From: Novosphingobium taihuense
GTDB taxonomy: Bacteria; Pseudomonadota; Alphaproteobacteria; Sphingomonadales; Sphingomonadaceae
Assembly (NCBI RefSeq): GCF_007830315.1
Contig: NZ_VLKJ01000006.1
Span: 1-64,000, forward strand
Direction: 5' to 3'
Length of the DNA: 64,000 bases
Part shown: piece after piece, positions 35,811-43,450 of the stretch
Numbering within the stretch: the stretch's first letter is position 1
Layout of the letters: each line of letters begins with the position of its first letter
Notes under the pieces: generated by a model
Seen by the model: only the letters and a program-made list of their open reading frames with translations
The model's database searches: none
Told to the model about the DNA's origin: nothing
Position numbers and translations under genes: made by a program

Positions 35811-36178
35811 TGAGCCTCATTTCGTGGCTTTAGCCAACGGCGAGCGAGATAGCGCCCCAAAAACGGACCGGCAATCAGACTGCAGAAAAGCGCTCCCCAA
35901 CGGAGAGCATCCATGAACAACCCGCCAAGCTCGCCGGTACACTCTAACTGTTGAGTTCCATTTGCAGCGATGCATGCCGCGGTTCGAATCTGATCTGCCC
36001 GTATTGACCAAGCTGGATAGGAAGCCATCAGCACCGGGCAAACGAGCATGAATTGCCAAGGCCGACGTAGCCAGCCAGCGCCAACAAGTAGCCGACATGC
36101 TCCCGCAACCGGTAACGCGAGAACGCACGTCGCAAACACTGGTGGCAGAAGTAGCAGGACGACAAGAAACAGTTCCAT
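35807..36178 (-). CDS. Small membrane protein of unknown function between vapC and trmD
   Basis: A 123-residue protein that I do not recognise. Hydrophobic segments are at about 3-32, 42-58 and 90-110, suggesting three membrane helices. A polar loop between the last two carries Cys69 and Cys80. The C-terminus is basic ([11 protein letters not shown]). ATG 36176-36178 shares one base with the vapC stop (TGATG), and the gene ends in a 4-nt overlap with trmD. The tight junctions on both sides suggest it arrived with, or is regulated like, the vapBC pair. A TTG start 3 nt upstream is possible. Confidence 0.65.
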   Translation of the reverse strand: MELFLVVLLLLPPVFATCVLALPVAGACRLLVGAGWLRRPWQFMLVCPVLMASYPAWSIRADQIRTAACIAANGTQQLECTGELGGLFMDALRWGALFCSLIAGPFLGRYLARRWLKPRNEAQ

Positions 36179-36552
36179 CAAACCGTCCAGTTCTCAACCA
36201 CCAACCCCGGCACATCCCGGAAGTCCGCTTCGTTGTCCGTCACCACGATCAACCCGTGCGACAGTGCATGCGCCGCGATCAGCCGGTCATAGCTCGCGCG
36301 CTTGAACGGGAGTTCTGCATAAGCCTGCGCCGCCTTGAAATCGAAGTCCAGCACCGGCACTTCCTCCACGAACGCCCTAAGCTGCTCGGTCGCAGGTGGC
36401 TTTTCGTTCGCCGATCCAAAGGCGACCTCGGCGTAACAGATCGCCGACGTCACCATCTCTCCCGCCTCGCATTGCGAAGCACGAGCATAGACGCCCGGAT
36501 CCTGATTCATGACCAGCGCGATGATGATGTTGCTGTCGAGCAGGTACTTCAC
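36178..36552 (-). CDS. vapC: VapC-like PIN-domain toxin
   Basis: A 124-residue PIN-domain ribonuclease. The acidic Mg2+-binding residues are Asp6 (LLDSN), Glu42 (CYAEVA), Asp89 (YDRLIAAHA) and Asp106/Asp110 (TDNEADF), all present, so it looks active. VapC toxins usually cleave initiator tRNA or rRNA. It overlaps vapB by 4 nt, with the antitoxin gene first, as usual, and is followed by the small membrane protein. It sits inside a ribosome/tRNA-modification operon on the same strand. Confidence 0.9.
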   Translation of the reverse strand: MKYLLDSNIIIALVMNQDPGVYARASQCEAGEMVTSAICYAEVAFGSANEKPPATEQLRAFVEEVPVLDFDFKAAQAYAELPFKRASYDRLIAAHALSHGLIVVTDNEADFRDVPGLVVENWTV

Positions 36553-36908
36553 CGCTCGTCCTTTGAAGGGTCACGACTGCGCAGCGGGCGGTCTTCGAAG
36601 ACCCGATCCTCGCGCCGGATCGGCTTGAGGCTCGTCGCAGAGCCCGCAACCTTGGCAATGTTGAACATCCGCTTGGGCTGCTCGATCGGCTCGTAGGACA
36701 GGAACTGCCCATCCTCGACCAAAAGGTCCATCTCCATTCCGGCGGAAAGCTTGGTACCAGCCGGGATGCGGACGGCCAGCGAATTGCCTGACCTGAACAC
36801 TTTGGTGCGATGACGCTGCTTCTCGATGGTTTTCAGCCAAGGGGCAGAACCAAACACCCGCATGTTGAATTTCTTGCGTTCTTCGCGGACCTTGTCGTCT
36901 TCCGCCAT
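36549..36908 (-). CDS. vapB: VapB-like antitoxin with AbrB/MazE-type DNA-binding domain
   Basis: A 119-residue protein with a central swapped-hairpin AbrB domain, RTKVFRSGNSLAVRIPAG (about 34-51), typical of VapB antitoxins. The C-terminal tail (RREDRVFEDRPLRS) is the likely toxin-binding part. It is longer than most VapB proteins (about 75-85 residues), with a 33-residue charged N-terminal extension. CGGAGG lies about 5 nt before ATG 36906-36908, better placed than for the GTG 3 nt upstream. The upstream double palindrome is the likely autoregulatory operator. Confidence 0.85.
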   Translation of the reverse strand: MAEDDKVREERKKFNMRVFGSAPWLKTIEKQRHRTKVFRSGNSLAVRIPAGTKLSAGMEMDLLVEDGQFLSYEPIEQPKRMFNIAKVAGSATSLKPIRREDRVFEDRPLRSRDPSKDER

Positions 36909-36918
36909 CACGGCCTCC

Positions 36919-36939
36919 GTATATACGCGATGTATATAC
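36919..36939. promoter_or_regulatory. Double GTATATAC palindrome, probable vapBC operator
   Basis: Two copies of GTATATAC, each its own reverse complement (36919-36926 and 36932-36939), are separated by GCGAT. They lie 11 bp upstream of the vapB ATG, and the last base touches the rimM stop codon. The AT-rich palindromes in GC-rich DNA, centred one helical turn plus about 2.5 bp apart, fit a VapB-VapC autoregulatory site, and may overlap a -10 element. Confidence 0.6.
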
Positions 36940-37424
36940 TACTCGACCCAAGCAGCCTCAATAACAATCCGCTCGTCGGTCCATTCCGGAACCGCTTGCG
37001 GCTTCATCGGCACCATGAAGGTCTTGCCGTCGGCCTTGCGGATCTCGATCACGTCGCCCGCGCCGAAGTTCTCGACGCCGACGCATTCGCCAAGCGCCTC
37101 GCCCTCGGTCGATACTGCAGGCAGGCCCAGCAGGTCGGCGTGGTAGTATTCGCCCTCGGCCAGTGGCGGGAGCGAGGAGCGGGGCACCGTCAATGCCGTG
37201 CCGCGCAGCTTTTCTGCTGCCGTGCGGTCCGCCACTTCGACGAAGCGGGCAATTGCGCCGCCCTTGCCGTCATCGCGCATCGCCGTGACGGTCAGCGCAG
37301 AATCGTTGAAGGCGCGGTAGCGCTTCAACGCGCCCGCGCCTTCACCGAACAGCTTCAAGCGGACCTCGCCCGCCACTCCATGCGCGCCGATGATGGCGGC
37401 GAGCGTGACGGGCCGGTCGCGCAA
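36939..37424 (-). CDS. rimM: Ribosome maturation factor RimM
   Basis: A 161-residue protein. The N-terminal IIGAHGVAGEVRLKLF and the C-terminal PRC-barrel (GEYYHADLLGLPAVSTEGE, VIEIRKADGKTFMVPM) are the RimM hallmarks. It binds S19 and helps mature the 30S head. It follows rpsP by 2 nt. The normal next gene, trmD, is displaced by the vapBC and membrane-protein insert. Confidence 0.94.
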   Translation of the reverse strand: MRDRPVTLAAIIGAHGVAGEVRLKLFGEGAGALKRYRAFNDSALTVTAMRDDGKGGAIARFVEVADRTAAEKLRGTALTVPRSSLPPLAEGEYYHADLLGLPAVSTEGEALGECVGVENFGAGDVIEIRKADGKTFMVPMKPQAVPEWTDERIVIEAAWVE

Positions 37425-37426
37425 GA

Positions 37427-37855
37427 TCAGGCTTCCGTCTGCTCTTCAGCAGCTGCTTCGACAGCCGGAGCTTCTTCAGCCGGAGCAGCCGATGCAGCAG
37501 CAGCAGCTTCAGCGGCTTCACGAGCCTTCTCGGCCTTTTCTTCGGCGCGCTCCTGCGCCTTCTTGCCGGGGACGCCAGCCTTCGGGTTCAGGGTAGCCTT
37601 GCGCTCCTTGATGCCGGCCTTGTCGAGCATGCGGGCAACGCGGTCGGTCGGCTGAGCGCCAACGCCGAGCCAGTAGCGCACGCGGTCTTCGACCAGACGG
37701 ACGCGGTTTTCATCGTCCTTGGCCAGCAGCGGGTTGTAGGTGCCGACCTGCTCCAGGTACTTGCCGTCGCGCGGGGCGCGGCTGTTGGAGACGACGACCT
37801 TGTAGTACGGGCGCTTCTTCGAGCCACCACGCGAAAGACGAAGAGAAACAGACAT
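37427..37855 (-). CDS. rpsP: 30S ribosomal protein S16 with long acidic-alanine tail
   Basis: A 142-residue S16. Residues 1-90 are canonical ([49 protein letters not shown]). The rest, about 50 residues, is a low-complexity Ala/Glu/Lys tail ([19 protein letters not shown]). Typical S16 is about 80 residues; extended tails are known in alphaproteobacteria. It is the second gene of the ffh operon, 49 bp after ffh. Confidence 0.95.
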   Translation of the reverse strand: MSVSLRLSRGGSKKRPYYKVVVSNSRAPRDGKYLEQVGTYNPLLAKDDENRVRLVEDRVRYWLGVGAQPTDRVARMLDKAGIKERKATLNPKAGVPGKKAQERAEEKAEKAREAAEAAAAASAAPAEEAPAVEAAAEEQTEA

Positions 37856-37904
37856 TTGATCAACCTTTCAGCGAAATTGTATTAATCGGTAAACTTCAGG
37901 AAAT

Positions 37905-39380
37905 TCAGCGCTTCTTGAGCAGGTCACCAAGGTTGCCGGGGAGCCCCCCGGAACCGAGGCCGGGCAATCCGCCCCCGCCCATTCCGCCAAGACCACCGGG
38001 CCCCATTTGCTGGTCGAGCCCCGGCATGGCGGCACCAAGGCCACCCTTGCCGAACAGCGCGCCCAGCCCCTTGAGGCCGCCCATCTTCTTGATCTGCTTC
38101 ATGGCCTTGGCCATTTCCTGATGCATCTTCAGAAGCTTGTTGACGTCCTGCACTTGCGTGCCAGAGCCCTTGGCCACGCGGATCTTGCGCTTGGCGTTGA
38201 GCAGTTCGGGCTTCTCGCGCTCCTTGGGCGTCATCGAACCGATGATCGCGTCCATGCGCAGGAGCACCTTGTCGTCCATGCCGGACTGCGCCATCGCCGC
38301 CTTGGCCTTCTTCATGCCGGGCATCATGCCCGCCAGAACGCCAAGACCGCCCATGTTCTGCATCTGACGCAGTTGGGTGCGAAGGTCGTTCATGTCGAAC
38401 TGCCCCTTCGACATGCGCTGCGCCAGTTTTTCGGCATCTTCGGCGTCAATCGTCGCCGCCGCCTTCTCGACGATGGAGACGATGTCGCCCATGCCGAGGA
38501 TACGGCCCGCCACGCGTTCCGGGTGGAACGGTTCGATCGCGTCGAGCTTTTCCCCGGTGCCCGCAAACTTGATCGGCTTACCGGTGACCGCGCGCATCGA
38601 CAGCGCCGCACCGCCGCGTGCATCGCCATCCATGCGGGTCAGCACGACGCCGGTCAGATCGACCTCGCCCGAGAACGACTGCGCAACGTTGACCGCGTCC
38701 TGACCCGTCAGCGAGTCAACGACAAGCAGCGTTTCGCGCGGGACCGAGACGGCAGCCACGGCCTTCATCTCGTCCATCAGCGACTGGTCGACGTGGAGAC
38801 GGCCTGCTGTGTCGAGCAGGAGCACGTCGACAGCCTGCAGCTTGGCGGCATTCACCGCGCGCGTCGCAATGTCGACCGGCATCTGGCCTGCGATGATAGG
38901 CAGCGTGGCAACGCCGGCCTGTTCACCCAGAACCTTGAGCTGCTCCTGCGCTGCCGGACGATTGACGTCCAGCGAGGCCATCAGGACCTTCTTGCCCTGC
39001 TTCTCTTTCAGCAGCCTGGCGATCTTGGCAGTGCTGGTGGTCTTGCCCGAACCCTGCAGGCCGACCATCATGATCACGACCGGGGGCGCGGCATTCAGGT
39101 CAAGCTCGGCGGTGCCGCCGCCAAGCATCTCGACCAGCGCATCGTTGACAATCTTGACGACCTGTTGGCCGGGCGTGACCGACTTCAGGACCGACTGGCC
39201 GACAGCCTGCTCGGAAACCGAATCGATGAAACGGCGGACGACAGGCAACGCAACGTCTGCCTCGAGCAGCGCGATGCGCACTTCGCGCATGGCCGCAAGG
39301 ACGTCTTCTTCACGCAGCGCGCCGCGGCCGCGCAGGCGGTCAAAGACGCCTCCAAGCCGGTCTGACAGACTATCGAACAC
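37905..39380 (-). CDS. ffh: Signal recognition particle protein Ffh
   Basis: A 491-residue SRP54-type GTPase that binds signal sequences and 4.5S RNA. The N domain precedes the P-loop GLQGSGKTTSTAKIA (107-121). DTAGRLHVDQSLMDEM and VLTRMDGDARGGAALS are further G motifs. The C-terminal methionine-rich M domain has GMMPGMKKAKA and GSGTQVQDVNKLLK, ending in a Gly/Leu/Pro-rich tail. It is the first gene of the operon. Its receptor gene ftsY lies 4 kb away on the other strand. Confidence 0.97.
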   Translation of the reverse strand: MFDSLSDRLGGVFDRLRGRGALREEDVLAAMREVRIALLEADVALPVVRRFIDSVSEQAVGQSVLKSVTPGQQVVKIVNDALVEMLGGGTAELDLNAAPPVVIMMVGLQGSGKTTSTAKIARLLKEKQGKKVLMASLDVNRPAAQEQLKVLGEQAGVATLPIIAGQMPVDIATRAVNAAKLQAVDVLLLDTAGRLHVDQSLMDEMKAVAAVSVPRETLLVVDSLTGQDAVNVAQSFSGEVDLTGVVLTRMDGDARGGAALSMRAVTGKPIKFAGTGEKLDAIEPFHPERVAGRILGMGDIVSIVEKAAATIDAEDAEKLAQRMSKGQFDMNDLRTQLRQMQNMGGLGVLAGMMPGMKKAKAAMAQSGMDDKVLLRMDAIIGSMTPKEREKPELLNAKRKIRVAKGSGTQVQDVNKLLKMHQEMAKAMKQIKKMGGLKGLGALFGKGGLGAAMPGLDQQMGPGGLGGMGGGGLPGLGSGGLPGNLGDLLKKR

Positions 39381-39731
39381 GCGTCGTTCCCATCACCATT
39401 CCCTTGATCGAAAGCCATTTTCGCGTAACGCGAAAAACGCCGGTGGGCGAAACCTCGCCGACCAGCGTGTGGCATCCTGAACAGGGGCCGTTGTCGAATC
39501 CGCAAGACGCAAAGGCGCTTGCAGGTGCGGCCCTTAGCCTCGCCTGCGCCTGAAGGCAAGCGGCTTAGCCCGATACAATGCGGGACGGCGCCGCCAAGCT
39601 GTCAGCACGGCAAGGGATTAAGCACGACCTTAACCAAAACTTCAGGACGTTCCCTTACCTCTAGCTGCGTAGGGCCAAGGGCTTGTCCGGGAGGGACCGG
39701 CTCGCGGCGCGGAGGAAGGCGAAGCAGGGGT
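39381..39731. other. 351-bp intergenic region between ffh and the GGDEF-EAL gene
   Basis: The two flanking genes diverge, so both promoters should be here. A perfect inverted repeat, TTTTCGCG-TAA-CGCGAAAA, sits at 39418-39436, 38-56 bp upstream of the ffh ATG. The last 50 bp hold purine-rich sequence (AGGAAGGCGAAGCAGGGG) before ATG 39732. I see no tRNA, no 4.5S RNA signature and no convincing small gene; a longer open frame from 39519 lacks family support. Confidence 0.6.
39418..39436. promoter_or_regulatory. TTTTCGCG inverted repeat upstream of ffh
   Basis: TTTTCGCG (39418-39425) and CGCGAAAA (39429-39436) pair perfectly around TAA. The spacing to the ffh start (38 bp) fits a promoter-proximal operator or a leader hairpin. 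Confidence 0.4.
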
Positions 39732-41399
39732 ATGGCGACAGCGCCGCTAAACGCAGGACCGACTGGTCCGGGGCCGCTTATGAGCGAAGGTGCGGATCCG
39801 TCCGGCCAGCGCAATACGCAAGATTTTGTCGGACTTGGCATCATCATTGCCTCTGTCCTGCTGTTCGTTGCCAACGGTTCGTCCGTGCTTCACGATTTTC
39901 TGCAAGCACTTGCCACGGGCAGCCGCCCGCAGGAACCGATGCTCGGCACCGCTCTGATCCTCAACATCGCGTTGCTGTTGTTTGGCTGGCGTCGCTACGT
40001 CGATCTGACGCGCGAGGTCGACCAGCGTCGCGAGGCCGAGGAGACTGCCCACAAGCTCGCCCACACGGATCCACTGACCGGCTGCCTGAACCGCCGCAGC
40101 ATCGGCCCCGCCTTGCAGGACATGATCCAGACCGCCCGGACTACCGGGCACGAAGTCGTGGCGATGATGATGGACCTCGACAACTTCAAGCGCTCGAACG
40201 ACGTTCATGGCCATCAGGCAGGAGACGCCGTACTGCTCCACACCGCTGAGCGTATCCGCGCGATCCTGCCAGAACGCTCGATCATGGCGCGGCTCGGCGG
40301 AGACGAGTTCGCCTTTGCCGCGATCTATGATCCCGACCATGCCGAAGCGATCGATCGACTGATGATCCGGCTTAACGCCTCGATCGCTCGCCCGGTCGAT
40401 GTCGACGGCATGTCGCTTGAAGTCACCGCGTCGATCGGCCTTGCCACTACCACGCCCGGCGATCAGGCGATCCTTGCCGAGACGCTGCTGCACCGCGCCG
40501 ACCTCGCCATGTACCAGGCCAAGAAAGCCGGACGGAACCGCTATTGCTGGTTCGAACAGAACATGGAAAGCGAACTGCGATTCCGCAGCGAACTTGAACG
40601 CGGCATCCGTGAGGGAATTCCTCGGGGCGAATTCGTGCCCTACTACGAAAAGCAGATCGATCTCGACACCGGCGAGCTGGCAGGCTTCGAAATGCTGGCC
40701 CGCTGGAAGAGCCCGAAGCATGGCCTGCTCAGCCCCGAACTGTTCATCCCGATTGCCGAAGAGATCGGCCTGATTTCGGAACTTTCGGAGAATCTGATCC
40801 GTCAGGCCCTGCGCGATGCACGCGAATGGGACCCGCGACTGACGCTGTCAGTCAACATCTCGCCGCTGCAGCTCCGCGATCCCTGGTTCGCGCAGAAGCT
40901 GCTCAAGCTGCTGGTCGAAGCCAATTTCCCACCGCACCGGCTCGACATCGAGATTACCGAGACCTGCCTGCACGAGAACATCGGCGTCGTCCGCACGCTG
41001 ATCACAAGCCTCAAGAACCAGGGCATTCGCATCAGTCTCGACGATTTCGGCACCGGCTACTCGAGCCTTGCACAGCTGCGCACCCTGCCTTTCGACCAGA
41101 TCAAGATCGACCGCTTCTTCGTGTCGAACCTCGGCAAGAACAAGGACAGCGCGACGATCATCGAGGCCATCTCCTCTCTCGGCAGAGGCATGGACCTGCC
41201 GATAACGGCCGAGGGAATCGAGACGCCAGAGGTTCTCGACGAGTTGCGCAAGTTCGGCTCGTTCAAGGGACAGGGCTTCCTCTATGGCCAGCCTGCCGAT
41301 GCTGACGCGGTGCGCGCTCTGCTGGCCGATCGTGAAATGCTCCCATCGGCGCCGGAAGTCGAAGCAGCGGACGAGACACCCCGCTCGGCCACGGCCTGA
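39732..41399 (+). CDS. Membrane GGDEF-EAL cyclic-di-GMP signalling protein
   Basis: A 555-residue protein with two predicted membrane helices (about 33-49 and 68-87). The GGDEF motif is at 189-193 and the EAL domain has E320 in GFEMLARW (an EML variant that keeps the metal-binding Glu), ITETCLHEN, DDFGTGYSSL and TAEGIET. There is no PAS or PilZ domain, unlike the two other GGDEF-EAL proteins in the window. ATG 39732 follows a purine-rich GCAGGGG; ATG 39780 is an alternative. The longer open frame from 39519 adds proline/arginine-rich sequence that looks non-coding. Confidence 0.87.
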   Translation: MATAPLNAGPTGPGPLMSEGADPSGQRNTQDFVGLGIIIASVLLFVANGSSVLHDFLQALATGSRPQEPMLGTALILNIALLLFGWRRYVDLTREVDQRREAEETAHKLAHTDPLTGCLNRRSIGPALQDMIQTARTTGHEVVAMMMDLDNFKRSNDVHGHQAGDAVLLHTAERIRAILPERSIMARLGGDEFAFAAIYDPDHAEAIDRLMIRLNASIARPVDVDGMSLEVTASIGLATTTPGDQAILAETLLHRADLAMYQAKKAGRNRYCWFEQNMESELRFRSELERGIREGIPRGEFVPYYEKQIDLDTGELAGFEMLARWKSPKHGLLSPELFIPIAEEIGLISELSENLIRQALRDAREWDPRLTLSVNISPLQLRDPWFAQKLLKLLVEANFPPHRLDIEITETCLHENIGVVRTLITSLKNQGIRISLDDFGTGYSSLAQLRTLPFDQIKIDRFFVSNLGKNKDSATIIEAISSLGRGMDLPITAEGIETPEVLDELRKFGSFKGQGFLYGQPADADAVRALLADREMLPSAPEVEAADETPRSATA

Positions 41400-41465
41400 T
41401 CCGCTCTGCGCCTGAATTGGCTCAATGCATTGCCATGATGCGCGCGAATCCCTAAGTCGCGCGCC

Positions 41466-42275
41466 ATGCGCATTCCCTTCCGCAAGATGCACGGCCTCGG
41501 CAACGATTTCGTCGTGATCGACGCCCGCGAGGCGCCGGTTCCCATGACCACGCGGCGCGCCGCGGCGCTGGCTGACCGCCGCACCGGGATCGGCTGCGAC
41601 CAGTTGATCGTGCTCGAACCTTCGGACGTGGCCGATGTGCGGATGCGGATCTTCAACAATGACGGCAGCGAAGTCGAGGCCTGTGGCAATGCCAGCAGGG
41701 CTGTCGGACTTCTCCTTGGCGGAACGCAGAGCATCGAGACGCTGGGTGGGCTTATCCGCTCCGAGGCAGGCGCAGACGGGGTGTCGGTCGACATGGGTTC
41801 GCCCCGCTTCGACTGGCAAGAGATCCCCCTGAGTTATGCCATGGATACCCTGGAGTTGCCGGTTGGCTGGGAAGAGTTGGAGAATCCCGTCGGCGTGAAT
41901 GTGGGGAACCCTCACGCGGTGTTTTTCGTGCCCGATGCCGATGCCGTGGAGCTGGAGCGATTGGGACCAATTATCGAGAATGACCCGGTTTTTCCCGAAC
42001 GCGTGAACGTCAATGTCGCCAGCTTGGTCGGCCCGGATCACCTCAAACTGCGGGTCTGGGAGCGCGGTGCGGGCCTGACGCGGGCGTGCGGCACCGGCGC
42101 CTGTGCCACGGCAGTCGCGGCCATGCGCCGCAAGCTGACCGGCCGCAAGGTGCGGGTCGATCTGCCCGGCGGACCGCTGACGATTGCCTGGCCAGAAGGC
42201 GGCACCATCGAGATGACCGGCCCTGCTGCGCTGAGCTTTGAAGGATCGTTCGAGGACGCCGACTTCCCGGCATGA
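41466..42275 (+). CDS. dapF: Diaminopimelate epimerase
   Basis: A 269-residue enzyme converting LL-DAP to meso-DAP for lysine and peptidoglycan. RKMHGLGNDFVVID starts the fold. The two catalytic cysteines are Cys73 (EACGNASRAV) and Cys208 (RACGTGACATA), at the canonical distance. The first gene of dapF-mtaB-ftsY-yciB, with a 4-nt overlap to mtaB (ATGA). Confidence 0.95.
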   Translation: MRIPFRKMHGLGNDFVVIDAREAPVPMTTRRAAALADRRTGIGCDQLIVLEPSDVADVRMRIFNNDGSEVEACGNASRAVGLLLGGTQSIETLGGLIRSEAGADGVSVDMGSPRFDWQEIPLSYAMDTLELPVGWEELENPVGVNVGNPHAVFFVPDADAVELERLGPIIENDPVFPERVNVNVASLVGPDHLKLRVWERGAGLTRACGTGACATAVAAMRRKLTGRKVRVDLPGGPLTIAWPEGGTIEMTGPAALSFEGSFEDADFPA

Positions 42276-43450
42276 GCGGCGGAATCGTCTCTCTGGGTTG
42301 CCGCCTCAACATTGCGGAGAGCGAGGCGATACGCGGGTTTCTCGCAGATGGCCCGCCAACGGTGGTGGTCAATTCCTGCGCCGTGACGGCAGAAGCCGTG
42401 CGCCAATCGCGCCGTGCGGTACGGCGGCTGCGGCGAGAGAATCCCGAGGCGCGTCTGGTTGTCACGGGATGCGCCGCGACAATCGAGCAGGATGCCTTTG
42501 CCGCGATGGCTGAGGTCGACGCGGTCGTGCTCAATGCCGACAAGCTTAAGCCTGCGGCTTGGCTAACCCACGGAAGCGGAGTCCTGCCTTCACGTTCTGA
42601 ACCGAGCAGACACACCCGCGCTTTCATACCGGTGCAGAATGGGTGTGATCATGCCTGCACGTTCTGCATCATCCCGCAGGGTCGCGGGCAAAGCGTGTCA
42701 CTTCCGATAGCAGAGGTGATCGATGCCATCGCGCGCCATGAGGGCGTGGGCGAAGTCGTGCTTACAGGCGTTGACGTCACCTCGTGGGGAGCGGACCTGC
42801 CGGGCGAGCCGCGCCTTGGCGATCTGGTCGGCGCGATCCTCGAAGCCTTCCCCGCCCTGCCCCGCCTGCGCCTGTCCTCGCTCGACGGGGTGGAGATCGA
42901 TCCGCTGCTGTTCGATCTTATCACCAACGAGCCCCGGATCATGCCGCACGTTCATCTTTCGCTGCAATCGGGCAGTGACATGGTCCTCAAGCGGATGAAG
43001 CGGCGGCATTCGCGCGATCAGGCCATCGTGCTGGTGCAGGCGATGAAGGCGCTCCGGCCGGAGATCGCCATCGGTGCCGACCTCATCGCCGGGTTCCCCA
43101 CCGAAACGCCGGAGATGCACGCAGACAATGTCTCGATCGTGCGCGAGTGCGGCATCGTCCATGGCCACGTGTTTCCCTATTCCCCCCGCCCCGGCACGCC
43201 AGCGGCGCGAATGCCGCAGGTCGATCCCGTCATCGTGCGGGAGCGGGCCGCCGAAGTCCGTGCCGCCGTGGCCGAAGAACGCGCCCGCTGGTTCGCGTCG
43301 TTGCTCGGGCATCCGGCACAGGTCCTTGCCGAGCGCGACGGAACCGGCCATGCGGGACACTTTGCAAGCTATCGCGTTCCGCAAGGCACCCCGGTGGGCA
43401 GCCTCGTCACGGTGACGCCGACCAAGATCGTTGAAGGAATACTGGAATGA
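42272..43450 (+). CDS. mtaB: tRNA t6A37 methylthiotransferase MtaB-like
   Basis: A 392-residue radical-SAM methylthiotransferase. The N-terminal auxiliary cluster cysteines are in SLGCRLN, NSCAVT and VTGCAAT; the radical-SAM CxxxCxxC is QNGCDHACTFCIIPQGRG. The N-terminal GCRLN pattern and operon position favour MtaB (ms2t6A formation) over MiaB or RimO. The C-terminal TRAM-like end is present but short. It overlaps dapF and ftsY by 4 nt each. Confidence 0.88.
   Translation: MSGGIVSLGCRLNIAESEAIRGFLADGPPTVVVNSCAVTAEAVRQSRRAVRRLRRENPEARLVVTGCAATIEQDAFAAMAEVDAVVLNADKLKPAAWLTHGSGVLPSRSEPSRHTRAFIPVQNGCDHACTFCIIPQGRGQSVSLPIAEVIDAIARHEGVGEVVLTGVDVTSWGADLPGEPRLGDLVGAILEAFPALPRLRLSSLDGVEIDPLLFDLITNEPRIMPHVHLSLQSGSDMVLKRMKRRHSRDQAIVLVQAMKALRPEIAIGADLIAGFPTETPEMHADNVSIVRECGIVHGHVFPYSPRPGTPAARMPQVDPVIVRERAAEVRAAVAEERARWFASLLGHPAQVLAERDGTGHAGHFASYRVPQGTPVGSLVTVTPTKIVEGILE

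Noticed and set aside
39519..39731. N-terminal extension of the GGDEF-EAL protein
   Set aside because: The open frame continues upstream, but the residues are Pro/Arg/Ser-rich without family support, and a purine-rich ribosome-binding site precedes ATG 39732.
39381..39731. 4.5S RNA gene near ffh
   Set aside because: The conserved SRP RNA tip sequence (GGAAGCA-type loops) is not present in this interval.
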